From positions 1-42,090 of the forward strand of contig VBHC01000135.1 of NCBI GenBank assembly GCA_005889535.1: DNA of 42,090 nucleotides, given 5' to 3'. Each line of letters begins with the position of its first letter. Position 1 is the first letter of the stretch. The translations under genes and the position numbers were made by a program. A model generated the notes under the pieces. The model ran no database searches. It had not been told where the DNA came from and worked only from the letters and a program-made list of their open reading frames with translations. This document shows, in pieces, positions 16,415 through 24,649 of the stretch. This DNA is from Chloroflexota bacterium (lineage in GTDB: Bacteria > Chloroflexota > Dormibacteria > CF-121).

Positions 16415-16732
16415 GTGCTCCCAGGCAGCCTGAACTCGCGCCTCAACCAGGCGCTGATCCTGGCCGGGTTCATCGGATTTCAGGTAATGGATTCGTTCAC
16501 CACACACCTCGGACTGGCCATGCAGCACGCCGAGCTCAACCGCGTCATGGCGCCACTGATCGCAACCCAGGGCGAGCTGGTCGCCTATGCCGTCAAGGGA
16601 ACCGCAGTCGCCGTCCTCCTGGCCATCCTGATGCTGATGTACCGGCGAAAGCCGCGCGTCTGGCACGCCTACGAGGTGGCTGCCTGGCTAAGCGCCGCCG
16701 CCGTCGTCGCCAACCTCGCGCAGCTGCTGTAG
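16415..16732 (+). CDS. Small membrane protein resembling DUF5658
   Basis: A protein of about 105 residues with three hydrophobic segments: ALILAGFIGFQVMDSFTTHL, VKGTAVAVLLAILMLMYRR and AAWLSAAAVVANLAQLL. The order Q-x-x-D-x-x-T-T, then E-L-N near the second helix and a Lys at its start resembles the DUF5658 family; its function is unknown. GTG at 16412 or 16415 are alternative starts. TATAGAT at 16402-16408 is a -10-like box that would place transcription start at the second GTG. It is divergent from degV-recG and convergent with fakA. Confidence 0.65.
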   Translation: MLPGSLNSRLNQALILAGFIGFQVMDSFTTHLGLAMQHAELNRVMAPLIATQGELVAYAVKGTAVAVLLAILMLMYRRKPRVWHAYEVAAWLSAAAVVANLAQLL

Positions 16733-16756
16733 CGGTGCCCCGGCCCGCCGTCTGAG

Positions 16757-18364
16757 TTACTCGACGGCGACGACGTAGGGGTAGAGCGCCTGCTCGCCGG
16801 ACTGCAACTCGATCGACGCTTTTGGAAACTGCGTGGCGATCGCGGTGCACAGCGCTTCGCGCTCGGCTTCGGGCGCCTCGGCCCCGGCGTAGATGGTGAT
16901 GGTGCCCACCTTGCCGGCGTCGATGCGCTTGAGAACCGATTGCACGACGCCCTGGGGTGATTCGCCGGCGTCGACGATCCGGTCGTTGAGCAAGCCGATC
17001 ACGTCGTTTTCGGCGATCTTCAGGCCGTCCACCTCACTGGCCCGGACGGCACGCGTCACTTCGATGGTTTGGACCTGGCCGAGCGCGTGCGACATGGCGT
17101 TGGCGTTGGCTTCCAGGTTGGCGCTGAAGTCGAAGGCAAACAGGGCGGCGATGCCCTGCGGCAGGCTGCGCGAGGGAACCACCCGCACTCTCTTTTTGCT
17201 GAGCTCGGCGACCTGCTGGGCAGTCATGATCACGTTGCCGTTGTTGGGCAGCAGCAGGACGTCGTTGGAGGGCACCGACTCGACCGCTGCGAGGATGTCC
17301 TCCGTCGACGGGTTCATCGACTGTCCGCCGCCGACGACCGAATCCACTCCGAGACTTTCGAGGATCCGGCGGAACCCGTCGCCGCTGGCAACCGCCACCA
17401 CCGCCAGATGCTTGGTGCTCGCTGGACGGCGGACGCTCTCACCCTGCAGGCGGTGATGCTGGGACGACATGTCATCGACCTTGAGGCGGGTCAGGCGGCC
17501 CACACCACTGGCATAGCCGATGACGACCGCCGGCTCGTGGGTGTGAACATGGACTTTGATGGCTGAGTCGTCGCCGACCACCAGCGCCGAGTCACCCTGC
17601 CGCTGGATTTCTTTGCGAACGTCGTCAACCGGCAGCCTCTCACCGTTGATGATGAACTCGGTGCAGTAGCCCCAACCGGCAGACGGCGCCTGCACCTCTT
17701 TCGGACGCGCGTGCTGCGTTGCCGGCCGTTCGAAGGTTGCCAGCCCCTCGCCCAGCATGCGCTTCAGGAAGCCCTCGAGAATCAGCTGGAGCCCGAATCC
17801 GCCGGCGTCGATGACGCCCGCCTGCTTGAGGATCGGTAGCTGTTCGGGCGTTCGTTCGACCGCCGTCGCCGCCGCCTCGCAGGCGGCGCGCACCACCTGG
17901 GTCAGGTCAGTGGTCTTCGCCGCCTCCGCCTCGGCGCCGGCCGCCGCTTCTCGCGCCACGGTCAGCATGGTGCCTTCGGTCGGTCGGATCACGGCCCGAT
18001 AGGCGACGTCCGCGCCTTCGCGAAACGCGCGGGCGAGCCCCTTCGCATCGACCGCGGTGTGTGAGCCGATGCCAACACAGAAGCCGCGGAAAATCTGGGA
18101 GAGGATCACGCCCGAGTTGCCACGGGCGCCCATCAGGGCGCCGTGCGACGCCCGCCTGGCCATGGCGGAGAGATCGGGTTCATCGAGTTCCCGGATGTCC
18201 TCGACGGCGGATTGCAAGGTCAACAGCATGTTGGTCCCGGTATCACCGTCGGGAACCGGGAAGACATTGAGCGCATCTACCTCATCGCGATTGATCGTCA
18301 GCCAGGCCAGCGAGCCCAGCAGGGCTTCCTTGAACAGGCGGCCGTCGCACTCGGTGATGGGCAT
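16757..18364 (-). CDS. fakA: Fatty acid kinase catalytic subunit FakA (DAK/YloV family)
   Basis: A 535-residue DhaL-type kinase. The metal/ATP-binding motif NVFPVPDGDTGTNMLLTLQS lies near residues 33-52, followed by GARGNSGVILSQIFRGFCVG, both diagnostic of the DhaL fold. The C-terminal half is the YloV/FakA-specific module (VVAVASGDGFRRILESLGVD and LLLPNNGNVIMTAQQVAELS). FakA phosphorylates fatty acids held by a DegV protein, feeding them into phospholipid synthesis. ATG 18364 is chosen because the frame upstream, open to 18676, is a shadow of asp23. Asp23 and FakA genes are neighbours in Firmicutes too. Confidence 0.93.
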   Translation of the reverse strand: MPITECDGRLFKEALLGSLAWLTINRDEVDALNVFPVPDGDTGTNMLLTLQSAVEDIRELDEPDLSAMARRASHGALMGARGNSGVILSQIFRGFCVGIGSHTAVDAKGLARAFREGADVAYRAVIRPTEGTMLTVAREAAAGAEAEAAKTTDLTQVVRAACEAAATAVERTPEQLPILKQAGVIDAGGFGLQLILEGFLKRMLGEGLATFERPATQHARPKEVQAPSAGWGYCTEFIINGERLPVDDVRKEIQRQGDSALVVGDDSAIKVHVHTHEPAVVIGYASGVGRLTRLKVDDMSSQHHRLQGESVRRPASTKHLAVVAVASGDGFRRILESLGVDSVVGGGQSMNPSTEDILAAVESVPSNDVLLLPNNGNVIMTAQQVAELSKKRVRVVPSRSLPQGIAALFAFDFSANLEANANAMSHALGQVQTIEVTRAVRASEVDGLKIAENDVIGLLNDRIVDAGESPQGVVQSVLKRIDAGKVGTITIYAGAEAPEAEREALCTAIATQFPKASIELQSGEQALYPYVVAVE

Positions 18365-18392
18365 GGTCGGAGCGCCGGTCAGGGTGCTCGTC

Positions 18393-18815
18393 TCAGCTGC
18401 CGCTGCCGCTACCGCCGCTGATGTGGATGCCCTGAACATTGACATTGACCTCGACCACGGGCAAGCCAAGGGTCCGCTCCACCGAATACCGCACGGCGTT
18501 CGAGAGGTTGTGGGCGACCTCTGAGACCCGGGTGCCGTACTCGACGATGACATAGAGCGAGACGGCGATCCCATCCTCGCGGACCTCGACCTCGACGCCG
18601 CGGTGGAGCTTGTCGCGGTGCAGTCGCTCGGCCAGGCCGTCGCGCAGCCCGCGGGCGGCCATCGCAACGACGCCATAGCATCCGGCAGCCGCGTGGCCGG
18701 CGATGGTGGCGACGACGTGGCGCGAAACCTCGATCCGCCCGAGGTCCCTGGACTGGATCAGCGTCCTCGGCGGCTTCCCGGTTCGCGGCGGGTTGGCCTT
18801 CGTCTTTGAGTCCAT
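18393..18815 (-). CDS. Asp23/Gls24 family protein
   Basis: A 140-residue protein starting at ATG 18815. The conserved core is [20 protein letters not shown], then [40 protein letters not shown] and [13 protein letters not shown], the Asp23 (YloU) pattern. Family members are alkaline-shock or envelope-stress proteins that can anchor at the membrane; the exact role here is unknown. It lies 28 bases upstream of fakA, as in Bacillus subtilis (yloU-yloV), and is divergent from rpmB. The tail [10 protein letters not shown] is low-complexity. CATAGT, 9 bases before the ATG, is a possible -10 box. Confidence 0.9.
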   Translation of the reverse strand: MDSKTKANPPRTGKPPRTLIQSRDLGRIEVSRHVVATIAGHAAAGCYGVVAMAARGLRDGLAERLHRDKLHRGVEVEVREDGIAVSLYVIVEYGTRVSEVAHNLSNAVRYSVERTLGLPVVEVNVNVQGIHISGGSGSGS

Positions 18816-18892
18816 ACGTGTGCTACTATGTGACGCTGATTTCGCCCCAATCATACGCGATGACTCCGGGGGGACAGAGGCAAACCAACACC
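18816..18892. promoter_or_regulatory. Divergent asp23 / rpmB promoter region
   Basis: This 77-base gap must hold promoters in both directions. On the minus strand CATAGT (18825-18830) ends 9 bases before the asp23 ATG. On the plus strand TACTAT overlaps it at 18824-18829 and would leave a leader of about 57 bases before rpmB. The two -10 boxes overlap, so the promoters may compete. No clear -35 boxes are seen. Confidence 0.4.
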
Positions 18893-19078
18893 ATGGCACA
18901 ACGCTGCGCGATCTGCGGCAAGGGGCCCCAATACGGGCACAACGTGAGCCACTCGAAGGTGCGCACGAAGCGCCGCTTCATGCCCAATCTGCACAAGGCG
19001 CGGGTCACGATCGATGGCCGGTCGCAGACCGCGGTGGTCTGCACCCGCTGTCTTCGGACGCAGGCGAAGTCGGCCTAG
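18893..19078 (+). CDS. rpmB: 50S ribosomal protein L28, zinc-binding form
   Basis: A 61-residue ribosomal protein that begins [20 protein letters not shown] and continues [24 protein letters not shown] (residues 5-8) and CTRC near the C-terminus form the two CxxC knuckles of the zinc-dependent L28 form. The reading frame extends upstream to 18806, but the conserved N-terminus marks ATG 18893. Its stop overlaps the stop of the next, convergent gene by 4 bases (CTAG shared). Both L28 and L32 in this window keep zinc sites. Confidence 0.96.
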   Translation: MAQRCAICGKGPQYGHNVSHSKVRTKRRFMPNLHKARVTIDGRSQTAVVCTRCLRTQAKSA

Positions 19079-19656
19079 TAGCCGGGCGAGGCGCCCGACT
19101 CATCCTCCACGACCGATCCCGCGTGCCCGCGCGGCGAGACCCAGAGGGTCACCGGTATCCCGGAGCGAAGCCAGGGCTGAGCGGATCGCAGCTCGGCATC
19201 GGACAAGACGAGGTAGTAACTGGCGCCGCCCTGGAGCCAGAGGGTGCGGCCTTGCACATGGTCGACGACACCCGCGACTTGACGGGGCAGAGCTGAATAG
19301 CTCTCAGCGCTGAGCAGCGCCAGCCAGGTCGTCCCGATCACGCCAGCGGTCGCCACCACGAGCAGAATCCGCCGGCCCCAGGGTGCCCCTTGCCAGAGCA
19401 GTCCGTATACCAGCCAGGGCAGGACCATCGACACCAGCGCCAGGCTGGTCTGGGTTTCCTGCCAGATATTGCGGGCGTAGGCGCGCTGGCCGCTGTCGGC
19501 CGGGTCGGCGCCCGACGGCAGGAAGGACGGCACATGCAAGGCCAGCATCATGAGCCCGACGCTGACCGCCAGCGTGAGCCCGACTCGGCCAAGCCGGACC
19601 TCGTGCAGATCAATTCGCCAGGAGGCCCTCAGGGAGCGCCGTGCCGCAACCGTCAC
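19075..19656 (-). CDS. Membrane protein of unknown function
   Basis: A 193-residue protein starting at GTG 19656. It has three hydrophobic stretches: [38 protein letters not shown] and [22 protein letters not shown]-terminal region of about 75 residues ([20 protein letters not shown] onward) probably lies outside the membrane helices. No family is recognised. It is convergent with rpmB, with overlapping stop codons, and divergent from the AIM24 gene. Confidence 0.7.
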   Translation of the reverse strand: MTVAARRSLRASWRIDLHEVRLGRVGLTLAVSVGLMMLALHVPSFLPSGADPADSGQRAYARNIWQETQTSLALVSMVLPWLVYGLLWQGAPWGRRILLVVATAGVIGTTWLALLSAESYSALPRQVAGVVDHVQGRTLWLQGGASYYLVLSDAELRSAQPWLRSGIPVTLWVSPRGHAGSVVEDESGASPGY

Positions 19657-19725
19657 AAACCGTGTAACTTGCTGGCCAACCGAATTACGTCAGGTCCCGC
19701 GGAGCGGACCCAACAGGAGAGTCGA

Positions 19726-20427
19726 ATGCAACAACCGCCCACGCTGTTACCCACGAGGCTCGAGGATGGCCAGGCCCCCGGGATCCGCTATCGCATCGAT
19801 GGCGAGCTGGTCCCGGTGCTGCACACCTGGCTCGACGGGACGGTGCCGGTGTTTTTCGAGCACCATGTTGTGCTCTGGAAGGACCCGCCGCTCAACATCG
19901 GGATTCGCGCCATGAAAGGCGCGTTCAAGCGGATGGTTGCGGGGATGCCGATCTTTCTGACCGAAGCCCAGGGACCGGGGGAGATCGCCTTTTCCCGGGA
20001 CGGCGCCGGCCATCTTTTTCCCCTGCACCTGACGCCAGGCACCACGGTGCTGGTCCGCGAGCACCAGTTCCTGGCCGCCACCGCAAACCTGGAGTACACC
20101 TTTAACCGGGTCAAGGGGGTGAGCAACATGCTGTTCGGCTCCACCGGCTTTTTCGTCGATCGGTTCAGCGCTGGTCACCAGGAGGGCGTGCTCTGGCTCC
20201 ATGGCTACGGCAATGTCTTCCAGAAGGTGCTGGCACCCAATGAGCAGATCGACATCGAGCCCGGCGGTTGGGTCTACCGCGACGAAACCGTGCGAATGGA
20301 CGTCCAGATGTTTGGCTTGCGGACCGGCATATTCGGCGGCGGCGGCAACATGATCTGGAACCGATTCACCGGTCCGGGCCGGGTCGGCATCCAGTCGATG
20401 TACGTTCATCTACCGACGAGCGAGTAG
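19726..20427 (+). CDS. AIM24 family protein
   Basis: A 233-residue protein. The C-terminal half contains VKGVSNMLFGSTGFFVDRFS, GVLWLHGYGNVFQKVLAPNE, IDIEPGGWVYRDETVRMDVQ and GGNMIWNRFTGPGRVGIQSM, characteristic of the AIM24 (TIGR00266-like, beta-sandwich) family. Bacterial members have no firm function; mitochondrial AIM24 affects inner-membrane organisation. CAGGAGAG precedes ATG 19726 by about 6 bases, and that choice removes a long non-conserved extension open to 19390. It is followed by a terminator-like repeat shared with the convergent rpe gene. Confidence 0.88.
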   Translation: MQQPPTLLPTRLEDGQAPGIRYRIDGELVPVLHTWLDGTVPVFFEHHVVLWKDPPLNIGIRAMKGAFKRMVAGMPIFLTEAQGPGEIAFSRDGAGHLFPLHLTPGTTVLVREHQFLAATANLEYTFNRVKGVSNMLFGSTGFFVDRFSAGHQEGVLWLHGYGNVFQKVLAPNEQIDIEPGGWVYRDETVRMDVQMFGLRTGIFGGGGNMIWNRFTGPGRVGIQSMYVHLPTSE

Positions 20428-20440
20428 AAAATTCAATCAG

Positions 20441-20478
20441 CCTCCCTCCCCACTCGCTGGGGAGGGTCAGGGTGGGGG
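20441..20478. repeat. GC-rich dispersed repeat with hairpin, copy 1
   Basis: CCCTCCCC (20444-20451) and GGGGAGGG (20459-20466) form a perfect 8-base-pair stem with a 7-base loop, followed by TCAGGGTGGGGG. The same core and tail recur at 25745-25777. It sits between the convergent AIM24 and rpe genes and could end transcription in both directions. The pattern resembles the REP-like repeats found in many GC-rich genomes. Confidence 0.7.
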
Positions 20479-20484
20479 TTTCCC

Positions 20485-21126
20485 TTACCGCAATTCGTGG
20501 ATCGCGGCTTTCTTGCCCTGCGGGTGGCTGAACACGAAGCTCCCCGCAACCAGCACGGTGGCGCCGCTCGCGATCGACTGGCGGCCGGTTTCCGTGTTGA
20601 CGCCCCCATCGATCTCGATGTCGAGGTTGGGATTGAGCCGGTCCCGAAGGGTCCGCGCCGCCTTGATCCGATCCAGGCTGCCCTCGATGAATTTCTGACC
20701 GCCCCAACCCGGATTCACGCACATCATGACGAGCAGGTCGGCGTTTTTGAGCACCGGCTCGACCAGCGCCAACGGGCTGCCGGGGTTCAGACAGACCCCG
20801 GGGCGCAGGCCGGCCTTGCGAATCGCGTCCAGGACCCGGTGGATGTGCCGGGTCGCCTCGACGTGAACCGACAGGCTGTTGGCGCCGGCGTCACGAAACG
20901 CTTCAATGGTGCGCTCCGGGTTTTCGATCATCAGATGGACGTCGAAAGGAAGCTTCGCGTAGCGCCGGCAGTGCTCGACGGTGCGTGGACCCATGGTTAT
21001 GGGTGGTACGAAGTGTCCGTCCATGACGTCAAAGTGGACCCAATCGGCGCCGGCCTGCTCGAGGCCGGCAACTTCCTCTCCCAGCCGGCTGAAGTCGGCC
21101 GATAAGAGCGACGGCGCGAGCAACAC
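20485..21126 (-). CDS. rpe: Ribulose-phosphate 3-epimerase
   Basis: A 213-residue TIM-barrel enzyme interconverting ribulose 5-phosphate and xylulose 5-phosphate in the pentose phosphate pathway. Motifs are LLAPSLLSADFSRLGEEVAG, WVHFDVMDGHFVPPITMGP with metal-binding residues, PFDVHLMIENPERTIEAF, MCVNPGWGGQKFI and LDIEIDGGVNTETGRQSI. Length equals the family norm. The ATG is adjacent to the stop of the lipoprotein gene upstream (shared base at 21126). In Bacillus subtilis rpe also lies between rlmN and rpmB. Confidence 0.97.
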   Translation of the reverse strand: MLLAPSLLSADFSRLGEEVAGLEQAGADWVHFDVMDGHFVPPITMGPRTVEHCRRYAKLPFDVHLMIENPERTIEAFRDAGANSLSVHVEATRHIHRVLDAIRKAGLRPGVCLNPGSPLALVEPVLKNADLLVMMCVNPGWGGQKFIEGSLDRIKAARTLRDRLNPNLDIEIDGGVNTETGRQSIASGATVLVAGSFVFSHPQGKKAAIHELR

Positions 21127-21971
21127 TAGGGGACGGTCGGGACGTTGATCGTGACCGGCGCGTCGAAGTCGTGATAGTTGATAACGACTGCAGCGGTCGC
21201 ATGGATGGTGGAACCCGCCGGCAGACGGCTGCCGGATGCGCCGGTTGATGCCCCCAGCGAGCCCATCAACTGGTTGAGGTCAATGTTGTAGTCCAGGTTG
21301 ACATTGAGGCGGCGGACCAGGTGATCATCCTTCCCAAACCAGACTTCGATCGTCATGGTGCCGCTATCCAGCACCTGCTTCATCGCGGCCGCAGCCTGCG
21401 GGTTCTTGCCCAGCTTGTCCAGGCTTGCAATCAGTTTGTCCTTGTCCGGGGTCAGCTTGTAGTGATGAACGCTCGCGCTGCCGAGCGTCGTGTCGCCCAG
21501 GTCCTTGACCGACTTCACATTCTTCAAAAACTGGTCGTAGGTGAGCGGGTCGGGCTGACCCAGCTGGTCCGTCAGGCTGCCGGATGACGTCGAGGCCTCC
21601 CATTTCTGGGTCAGCGGATTCTTCACATAGGCCTTCCCGTTGGCGACCACAACTTCCGTCGCCAGGGCGAGCCCGCCCATTTTGACGTTCATGCTGGCGT
21701 GGTAGCGATCGGGGAATTGAGCCTCACCGTTCCCGGTCACCGCGACGGTCATCGAGCCGGAGGATGAGCCGGTCTGGCCGAAAATCTGGCCCATCTGCGG
21801 AGGGAACGTCATGTTGACGGTCGCCTGCATATCGAACTTGGCCGAGTGGAGCTGGCTCGCTCGTTGGGCCGCGGCGGCGAGCGCCTGCTGTGGGGTCTCG
21901 GCCTTGGCCAGCGGCGAGGCGCAAGCCGCGACGGCGACCATCGTCAGCAGGCACACGAACAGTCGTTTCAT
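21126..21971 (-). CDS. LppX/LprG-like lipoprotein
   Basis: A 281-residue secreted lipoprotein. A short signal peptide MKRLFVCLLTMVAVAACASP ends in a lipobox with Cys17. The mature part (SMTVAVTGNGEAQFPDRYHA, MNVKMGGLALATEVVVANGK, AYVKNPLTQKWE, and VEVWFGKDD-like IEVWFGKDDHLVRRLNVNLD) follows the pattern of LppX/LprAFG and LolA-like beta-sheet carriers, which bind hydrophobic molecules in their cavity. The ligand is unknown. TATACT lies 11 bases before the ATG, with AGGA between them. It is upstream of, and touches, rpe. Confidence 0.8.
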   Translation of the reverse strand: MKRLFVCLLTMVAVAACASPLAKAETPQQALAAAAQRASQLHSAKFDMQATVNMTFPPQMGQIFGQTGSSSGSMTVAVTGNGEAQFPDRYHASMNVKMGGLALATEVVVANGKAYVKNPLTQKWEASTSSGSLTDQLGQPDPLTYDQFLKNVKSVKDLGDTTLGSASVHHYKLTPDKDKLIASLDKLGKNPQAAAAMKQVLDSGTMTIEVWFGKDDHLVRRLNVNLDYNIDLNQLMGSLGASTGASGSRLPAGSTIHATAAVVINYHDFDAPVTINVPTVP

Positions 21972-21982
21972 CGGATGTCCTG

Positions 21983-21988
21983 AGTATA
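21983..21988 (-). promoter_or_regulatory. -10 box TATACT upstream of the lipoprotein gene
   Basis: On the minus strand TATACT is followed by 11 bases containing AGGA and then the ATG at 21971, giving a very short leader with a Shine-Dalgarno. The arrangement matches that of ylxM (TATACT, 11 bases, ATG). Confidence 0.5.
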
Positions 21989-22032
21989 TCGACGCGGGGC
22001 CGCCAATCCCTTCGTACCAGAAAACGGGCGTG

Positions 22033-22545
22033 TCACGAGGACGAGACGGGGGGTGTGCTCATGGTCTCCAGCCATGCGAGCAGATCGCCGAGTCGGGTGA
22101 TGATGTGGGTGGGTGAGGCATCGCCGATCATCACTGCCCCCGGATGCTTCAGCCAGACCGCGGGGATACCGGCGTTGATGGCCCCGGCGATATCCGTGTC
22201 GAGGCGGTCACCGACCATACAGGTCGTCTCCAGGGGAACGCCCAACCGGCGCGCTCCCTCGAGGTAGATGGCCGGATCGGGCTTGGCCTTTCCAAAATCT
22301 CGCGAGGTGACCAGCGCGTCGATCAGGCTTCGCAGGCCGGCTTTATCCAGGGCCGCGTTGAGTTCCGCGTCGCCCGACCCGACGGTGTTGGAAATCACGC
22401 CCAACCGGTAGCGTGGCTTGAGCGCAGTCAGCACCTCGAACGCACCCGGTAGCGGCGTGATCGCCATTTCCCACAGGTGTTTGCCAGGCTCCTCGACCAC
22501 GAGGGTATTGCCGGCGTCGAAGAAGACGCCACGAAGGGCGCGCAT
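22033..22545 (-). CDS. HAD superfamily hydrolase
   Basis: A 170-residue haloacid dehalogenase-type phosphatase. Motif I is GVFFDAGNTLVVEEPGKH, with the nucleophile at Asp10 and Gly at the +2 position, where many phosphatases have a second Asp. Motif II is GVISNTVGSG, and motifs III-IV are FGKAKPDPAIYLEGARRLGV and CMVGDRLDTDIAGAINAGIP. The small cap is absent or very short. The substrate cannot be told; 2-phosphoglycolate or nucleotide phosphates are possibilities. The ATG is adjacent to the stop of rlmN (shared base at 22545). Confidence 0.85.
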   Translation of the reverse strand: MRALRGVFFDAGNTLVVEEPGKHLWEMAITPLPGAFEVLTALKPRYRLGVISNTVGSGDAELNAALDKAGLRSLIDALVTSRDFGKAKPDPAIYLEGARRLGVPLETTCMVGDRLDTDIAGAINAGIPAVWLKHPGAVMIGDASPTHIITRLGDLLAWLETMSTPPVSSS

Positions 22546-23576
22546 CAGGCCGGCGTTAAGACCGTCTGCGGCTGGCGCGCCCGCAGCTGGCCGCAGGCCG
22601 CATCGATGTCGAGGCCGCGGGTCGCCCGGATCGTCGTCGAGATTCCGGCTGCCTGCAGGACCGATTGGAACGCCTGCGACCGGTGCTTCGATGGTGGCGC
22701 GAGCGGGCTGCCTTCGACCGGGTTCATCGGAATCAGGTTGACGTGGCTGAGGCGGTGCTTGACCAGGCCCGCCAGCCGCCTCGCCTGCTCGGGACTGTCG
22801 TTCACACCCTGGAGCAGGACGTACTCATAGCTGGTGCGCCGCCCCGTCCGTTCGGCATGCGCTCGAGCGGCCCCCACGATCGCCGCGATCGGATATTTGC
22901 GGTTCACCGGGATCATGCTGCTGCGCAGCTCATCGTCTGGAGCGTGTAGGGAGATGGCCAGGTTGACGGGCAACGATTCGGCGCTGAGCCGTTCGATGAA
23001 GGGAACCAGGCCGATCGTCGAGATGGTCACCCGCCGTGGGCTGAAGTTGAGGGTATCCGGCGCCGCCCAGCGGCGGATCGCACCCACCACGGCGGCGTAG
23101 TTGTTGAGCGGCTCGCCCATCCCCATAAAGACGACGTTGGTCAGCGAGCGCTGCGCGTCGGCGAGCTTGCGGCTGGCCATCAGGAATTGGTCGACGATCT
23201 CCGCCTCGCTGAGATTCCGGTCGAAGCCGGATCGTCCGGTGGCGCAGAAACTGCAGCCGATTGGGCACCCGACCTGCGAGCTAACGCAGATGGTGGTGCG
23301 CGCCCTTGACCGCGAGGTGGCATCGTAGTGCATTACCACGGTCTCGATCGTCCGCCCATCCGCCAAATGTGGGGTGACGGTGCTGAAGGCATAGGCTTCG
23401 TCCAGCTGGCGGCGAGCGGATTGCGGCAGCGTTCGCATGGCGCTGAAGGACGGAGCAAGCCTCTGCCAGAACCACTGCTGGGCCTGGTCCGCGCGGTACG
23501 GGGCCTCCCCGACTGCCGTAAACCGGGATCGGATCTCTGCCGGATCGGTCGTGGCGAACGCCGGGCGTTCAGTTAT
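22545..23576 (-). CDS. rlmN: 23S rRNA/tRNA adenine C2-methyltransferase RlmN, no ordinary start codon at the conserved N-terminus
   Basis: A radical-SAM enzyme methylating A2503 of 23S rRNA and A37 of some tRNAs. The [4Fe-4S] motif is CPIGCSFCATG, GMGEPLNNYAAVVGAIRRW follows, and the C-terminal catalytic Cys is in ATRGLDIDAACGQLRAR. The first ATG in frame is 23438, but the frame is open upstream and encodes the conserved RlmN N-terminus GEAPYRADQAQQWFWQRL. No ATG, GTG or TTG occurs there. ATA at 23576 (overlapping the upstream stop by 8 bases) gives about 343 residues, close to the family's 340-390; ATC at 23534 is another candidate. Confidence 0.93.
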   Translation of the reverse strand: MTERPAFATTDPAEIRSRFTAVGEAPYRADQAQQWFWQRLAPSFSAMRTLPQSARRQLDEAYAFSTVTPHLADGRTIETVVMHYDATSRSRARTTICVSSQVGCPIGCSFCATGRSGFDRNLSEAEIVDQFLMASRKLADAQRSLTNVVFMGMGEPLNNYAAVVGAIRRWAAPDTLNFSPRRVTISTIGLVPFIERLSAESLPVNLAISLHAPDDELRSSMIPVNRKYPIAAIVGAARAHAERTGRRTSYEYVLLQGVNDSPEQARRLAGLVKHRLSHVNLIPMNPVEGSPLAPPSKHRSQAFQSVLQAAGISTTIRATRGLDIDAACGQLRARQPQTVLTPA

Positions 23577-24285
23577 TGCGGCGGTTTCCGAAAACGATGG
23601 ACGCGTAGTAGAGCAAGGTCAGCAGGCCGGCAAAGAGCGCCACCCAGTAGGTGAAGGCGGCAGCGCGCAGCATGCGGCGAGCTCCGTCCTGTTCCTCGGG
23701 AAAGATCACACCGCTGTCGGCGAGCAGCCGCAGCGCCCGCCGGCTCGCGTTCAACTCGACCGGCGTGGTGACGAGCTGGAAGACGACGACGGCCGCGAAC
23801 AGGGCGAGGCCGACCAGTGCCACATAGAAGCCGATGGTACTTCTGGTAAAAGCCGATAGCAAGATTCCGGCAATCACGATGAATGGGCCAGCTTGCGAAC
23901 CCAGGTTGGCCGCCGGGACCAGATCGGAGCGCCAGCGCATCGCGAAGTATCCCTGCCGATCCTGCTGGGCATGGCCGATCTCGTGGGCGACCACCGCTTC
24001 CGCGGCGACCGAGTTGCCCGTCGCGACCTCCCTCGAGAGGTTCAGCGTCTTGGTGCGCGGGTCGTAGTTGTCACTCAGCTCCCCATCGATGACCTGGACC
24101 GTCACGTCGTTCAGGCCGGCGCCGGTCAAAATCCGGCGGGCCACGTCGACCCCGGACAGCCCGCTCGAGTTGCGAACCTGCGAGTACCGCCGGTAGGTGC
24201 TCTTGACCCAGCTACTCGCGACGAAGCTCAGCGCCATGATCGGCAGCGCCACGTAGAGGAGGTAGTGCCAGTCAAAGAACAACAT
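23569..24285 (-). CDS. YugP-type zinc metallopeptidase, membrane-bound
   Basis: A 238-residue membrane protease. The zinc motif HEIGH lies in AEAVVAHEIGHAQQDRQGYF. LNLSREVATGNSVAAEAVVA and the pattern STYRRYSQVRNSSGLSGVDV are typical of the Zn_peptidase_2 (YugP) family. Three or four hydrophobic segments are present, one at the N-terminus (YVALPIMALSFVASSWV) and two or three in the C-terminal half. Substrate and role are unknown. ATG 24285 is chosen because family members begin at this point. AGG lies 4 bases before it, and a TACAAT box lies 13 bases upstream. Confidence 0.85.
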   Translation of the reverse strand: MLFFDWHYLLYVALPIMALSFVASSWVKSTYRRYSQVRNSSGLSGVDVARRILTGAGLNDVTVQVIDGELSDNYDPRTKTLNLSREVATGNSVAAEAVVAHEIGHAQQDRQGYFAMRWRSDLVPAANLGSQAGPFIVIAGILLSAFTRSTIGFYVALVGLALFAAVVVFQLVTTPVELNASRRALRLLADSGVIFPEEQDGARRMLRAAAFTYWVALFAGLLTLLYYASIVFGNRRNN

Positions 24286-24433
24286 CTGACCTGCCCGGAT
24301 TGTACCCAGCGCTGAGGTGCCTAATCTCGTGGACACCCTTCTGCCAACTCGTGGCTCCCTCGTCACTCTGCGTGAAAGGATCGCGCACAGCCGCTCGTTT
24401 CACCTGCATCGGGACGATGCCCCGGTGACGACC

Positions 24434-24583
24434 ATGCTGGAAGAGCCACAGCGACTCACCATGTCGGACGTGTTCTGCCTTTTCGGCCGCCAGGCCGAGG
24501 ATACTCGCTGGGTAGCTTCGGCAGATTCGCAAGAATACCTGGCCGTCGTCCTTTACCTAGTTCAGCGGAACAACGCCCGCTGA
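24434..24583 (+). CDS. Small protein of unknown family, tandem copy 1
   Basis: A 49-residue protein. From residue 10 it reads MSDVFCLFGRQAEDTRWVAS, then ADSQEYLAVVLYLVQRNNAR. It is a close paralogue of the next gene: 28 of 39 aligned residues are identical. That conservation in tandem is strong evidence of coding, although each is short. The frame is open to a GTG at 24317, but the upstream part has no counterpart in copy 2. No known family or motif is recognised; the DTRWV-x-SADS-x-EYLAVV core is distinctive. It lies between a YugP-type protease gene and an Flp pilin gene. Confidence 0.75.
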   Translation: MLEEPQRLTMSDVFCLFGRQAEDTRWVASADSQEYLAVVLYLVQRNNAR

Positions 24584-24649
24584 CACTGGCGCCACCTGCG
24601 CCACTTGTGATACTCTTCATGTTAGGTTAAGTACAAACTAGGTATCAAG

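Noticed and set aside
18365-18676. 104-residue N-terminal extension of FakA
   Set aside because: The extension is Ser/Arg-rich, overlaps asp23 in another frame, and conserved FakA proteins begin near ATG 18364.
24317-24433. N-terminal extension of the first small tandem paralogue
   Set aside because: The second copy has no counterpart to it, so the shared core beginning near 24434 is the likelier protein.
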